From contig CAJUND010000054.1 of the NCBI GenBank assembly GCA_910587655.1, forward strand, positions 1-8,267: a stretch of 8,267 bases of DNA, written 5' to 3'. How positions within the stretch are numbered: position 1 is the stretch's first letter; each line of letters opens with the position of its first letter. Origin of the DNA: an uncultured Agathobacter sp. (GTDB lineage Bacteria; Bacillota; Clostridia; Lachnospirales; Lachnospiraceae). Made by a program: the position numbers and the translations under genes. The notes under the pieces were generated by a model. That model saw nothing but the letters and a program-made list of their open reading frames with translations. It was not told the origin of the DNA and made no database searches. Of the stretch, positions 7,061-8,267 are shown in pieces.

Positions 7061-7091
7061 GCACCCAAGCATGAGTTTGGGTGCATTTTTT
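7058..7091 (+). terminator. Rho-independent terminator downstream of hicAB
   Basis: AATGCACCCAA (7058-7068) pairs perfectly with TTGGGTGCATT (7077-7087) around an 8-base loop, ending in six T (7086-7091). This is an 11-bp stem. It lies 110 bases after the hicB stop and probably ends the hicAB transcript, or that of a small RNA starting in the spacer. Confidence 0.88.
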
Positions 7092-7190
7092 AACGATAGG
7101 AATTCTAATCGTATTTGATTGAAAGTATAAATGCAGATTCAGAAAATAGAAATTGCATTTTGGGATCATTTTTATTCCGAAAAACGAAAA

Positions 7191-7221
7191 ATATTATTCC
7201 TTTTTGATGGATATTATTCCT
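7191..7221 (+). repeat. Direct repeat overlapping the Fic promoter
   Basis: ATATTATTCCT occurs exactly at 7191-7201 and again at 7211-7221, 20 bp start to start, about two helical turns, so both copies face the same side of the DNA. The second copy overlaps the proposed -35. This is a natural layout for a regulator site; the Fic protein itself has an HTH and is one candidate binder. Confidence 0.6.
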
Positions 7222-7236
7222 CAAATAAGGTATAAT
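7208..7236 (+). promoter_or_regulatory. Probable sigma-A promoter of the Fic gene
   Basis: A perfect -10, TATAAT (7231-7236), lies 17 bp after TGGATA (7208-7213), which matches 4 of 6 bases of the -35 consensus. The start of transcription would fall near 7243, leaving a leader of about 20 bases. An alternative -35, TTGATG (7204-7209), has a better sequence but a 21-bp spacer. Confidence 0.65.
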
Positions 7237-7262
7237 GTTTTAGAAAGCGAGGGTTACTATTT

Positions 7263-8156
7263 ATGTATATGACAGTAAAACAGGCTGCAGAGAAATGGGG
7301 GATTTCTGACAGGCGTGTGCGCATATTGTGCGCAGAAGGCAAAGTCTCTGGTGTCACCCGTGAAGGACGCAGTTGGATGATTCCGGCAGACGCAAGAAAA
7401 CCAGAGGATGGACGGTTTAAAGCAACAGAAAGTTTACTGACAGCGATAGATAGGAAGAAAAGAGAACTGGATGCCAGACGTCCGCTGACTGAGGGGGAAT
7501 TGGAACGTTTGACTGAGGAATTTGTTATTGAGTATACCTATAATTCCAATGCAATTGAAGGAAATATTCTGACCTTGCGTGAAACAGATATGGTTTTGCG
7601 TGGTCTGACGATTGATAGGAAGCCGTTAAAAGATCATATGGAGGCAGTCGGGCATAAAGAGGCTTTTGATTTTGTGCGTGATTTGGTAAAAGAACAGATG
7701 CCTTTATCGGAAAGCTTCATCAAGCAGATTCATTATCTTGTATTGGCAGATAAACGGGAAGATCGCGGTGTTTACAGAAGAGTTCCGGTTAAAATCATGG
7801 GTGCGAAACATGAACCAGTACAGCCGTATTTAATCCAGCCTAAAATGGAACAGTTGTTGGAGGATTATAGGAATAATACAGATCATATCATTTCCCGACT
7901 TGCACGGTTCCATATTGAATTCGAAGGAATTCATCCTTTTATTGACGGAAATGGCAGGACAGGAAGGCTGCTTGTAAATCTGGAATTGATGAAAGCTGGA
8001 TATCCGCCAATTGACATTAAATTTGCAGACCGGATTTCTTATTACAATGCGTTTGATGAATACTATGTAAAGCATGACCTTGGTGCAATGGAAAAGTTGT
8101 TTGCGGGTTATGTGAATACAAGGTTGGACAGTTACTTGTTGATGCTGGAAAAATAA
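7263..8156 (+). CDS. Fic-family protein (class II) with N-terminal helix-turn-helix
   Basis: 297-residue Fic protein, predicted to transfer AMP (or another nucleotide-derived group) to hydroxyl side chains of target proteins. GAGGG (7249-7253) lies 9 bases before ATG 7263; the in-frame ATG at 7269 would be too far from it. Residues 3-50 (MTVKQAAEKWGISDRRVRIL, then GVTREGRSWMIP) form an excisionase/MerR-like HTH. SNAIEG (95-100) fits the inhibitory motif [ST]xxxE[GN]; its place before the Fic core makes this class II, with Glu99 blocking ATP orientation until relieved. HPFIDGNGRTGR (224-235) is a complete catalytic motif with His224. RRVPVKIMGAKHEPVQP (172-188) is the likely flap. Nothing essential is missing. 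It has its own promoter after a terminator, so it is separate from hicAB. The HTH may bind DNA for autoregulation. The substrate is unknown. Confidence 0.9.
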   Translation: MYMTVKQAAEKWGISDRRVRILCAEGKVSGVTREGRSWMIPADARKPEDGRFKATESLLTAIDRKKRELDARRPLTEGELERLTEEFVIEYTYNSNAIEGNILTLRETDMVLRGLTIDRKPLKDHMEAVGHKEAFDFVRDLVKEQMPLSESFIKQIHYLVLADKREDRGVYRRVPVKIMGAKHEPVQPYLIQPKMEQLLEDYRNNTDHIISRLARFHIEFEGIHPFIDGNGRTGRLLVNLELMKAGYPPIDIKFADRISYYNAFDEYYVKHDLGAMEKLFAGYVNTRLDSYLLMLEK

Positions 8157-8177
8157 CTATATGAAGGAGGAATTTGT

Positions 8178-8222
8178 ATGTTTGTTTCAGAATACTTTGA
8201 TTTAAATGATGAACTAGTATAA
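8178..8222 (+). CDS. 14-residue ORF with strong RBS, possibly the 5' stub of a broken gene
   Basis: ATG 8178 is preceded by AAGGAGG (8164-8170) at 7 bases, a near-ideal binding site, and reads MFVSEYFDLNDELV before TAA. It begins 21 bases after the Fic stop with no terminator between, so it would be on the Fic transcript. The residues look like a normal globular N-terminus rather than a leader peptide. From memory only, several large uncharacterised proteins start with a similar SEYF.LN pattern, but 14 residues cannot settle a family. Either this is a real micropeptide or the preserved start of a gene whose remainder was lost. Confidence 0.4.
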   Translation: MFVSEYFDLNDELV

Positions 8223-8253
8223 TCCAATTTAATTAGACTTATGCTTGAACTTG

Positions 8254-8262
8254 TGGTATAAT
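8254..8262 (+). promoter_or_regulatory. Possible extended -10 promoter at the window end
   Basis: TGGTATAAT (8254-8262) matches the extended -10 form TGnTATAAT. No good -35 hexamer lies 16-18 bp upstream, which extended -10 promoters can tolerate. It would drive a + strand gene starting beyond the window. Confidence 0.4.
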
Positions 8263-8267
8263 AACCT

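Larger units (their letters stand above)
6948..7262. other. 315-bp non-coding spacer between hicB and the Fic gene
   Basis: No convincing coding sequence on either strand; the minus-strand frame over 6851-7072 overlaps hicB and has no family signature. The spacer is AT-rich and holds, in order, a long imperfect hairpin (7008-7060), a terminator (7058-7091), a near-palindrome (7094-7111), an 11-base direct repeat (7191-7201 and 7211-7221) and a promoter for the next gene. Confidence 0.7.

Noticed and set aside
7830..8075. Minus-strand frame of 81 codons opposite the Fic catalytic motif
   Set aside because: It is the shadow of a strongly conserved Fic core and has no supporting start signal.
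8218..8223. TATAAT at the end of the 14-codon ORF as a promoter
   Set aside because: No -35 at suitable spacing and no TGn extension; AT-rich context makes it likely by chance.

Overview
The window looks like chromosomal DNA from a Firmicute of the Clostridia, most likely a Lachnospiraceae-type gut anaerobe. The support is strong AGGAGG-type ribosome binding sites, a MalT-like LuxR regulator, and a secreted protein built from Gly-rich beta-helix rows, YDG/MBG-like and Big2-like Ig modules and a Lys-rich C-terminus, as is common in that family. Genus and species cannot be fixed from this sequence. All five coding features, including one tiny ORF, are on the + strand.

Bases 1-166 hold two factor-independent terminators: one ordinary, and one with a perfect 20-bp stem about 50 bp before the first gene. 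Bases 167-6174 hold a two-gene unit: an 827-residue STAND/LAL-type LuxR regulator (P-loop ATPase, helical-repeat middle, C-terminal GerE helix-turn-helix), then, 50 bp later, a 1157-residue exported surface protein. No terminator or convincing promoter separates them, so the regulator probably shares a transcript with, or controls, the surface protein. A GC-rich hairpin closes this unit at 6187-6212.

Bases 6295-6947 hold a hicA-hicB toxin-antitoxin pair. It is driven by a promoter with perfect consensus hexamers (TTGACA, 17 bp, TATAAT) whose -10 is framed by an inverted repeat, a plausible HicB operator. The genes overlap by 14 bp. Bases 6948-7262 are non-coding: a long imperfect hairpin, a clear terminator, a near-palindrome, and a direct repeat with a promoter for the next gene.

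Bases 7263-8156 encode a Fic-domain protein with an N-terminal helix-turn-helix, a complete catalytic motif and an N-terminal inhibitory motif (class II Fic). The last 110 bases hold a 14-codon ORF with an excellent ribosome binding site, perhaps the stub of a broken gene, and an extended -10 promoter near the window end.

The left part is a surface-display locus with its own regulator. The right part looks like a small accessory segment that has gathered stress or defence-type modules (HicAB, Fic, a possible gene stub). No single system that is certainly new can be shown from the sequence. The points most worth following are the regulator-adhesin pairing, the mosaic make-up of the surface protein, the 20-bp hairpin before the regulator, and the HTH-Fic gene with its direct-repeat promoter.
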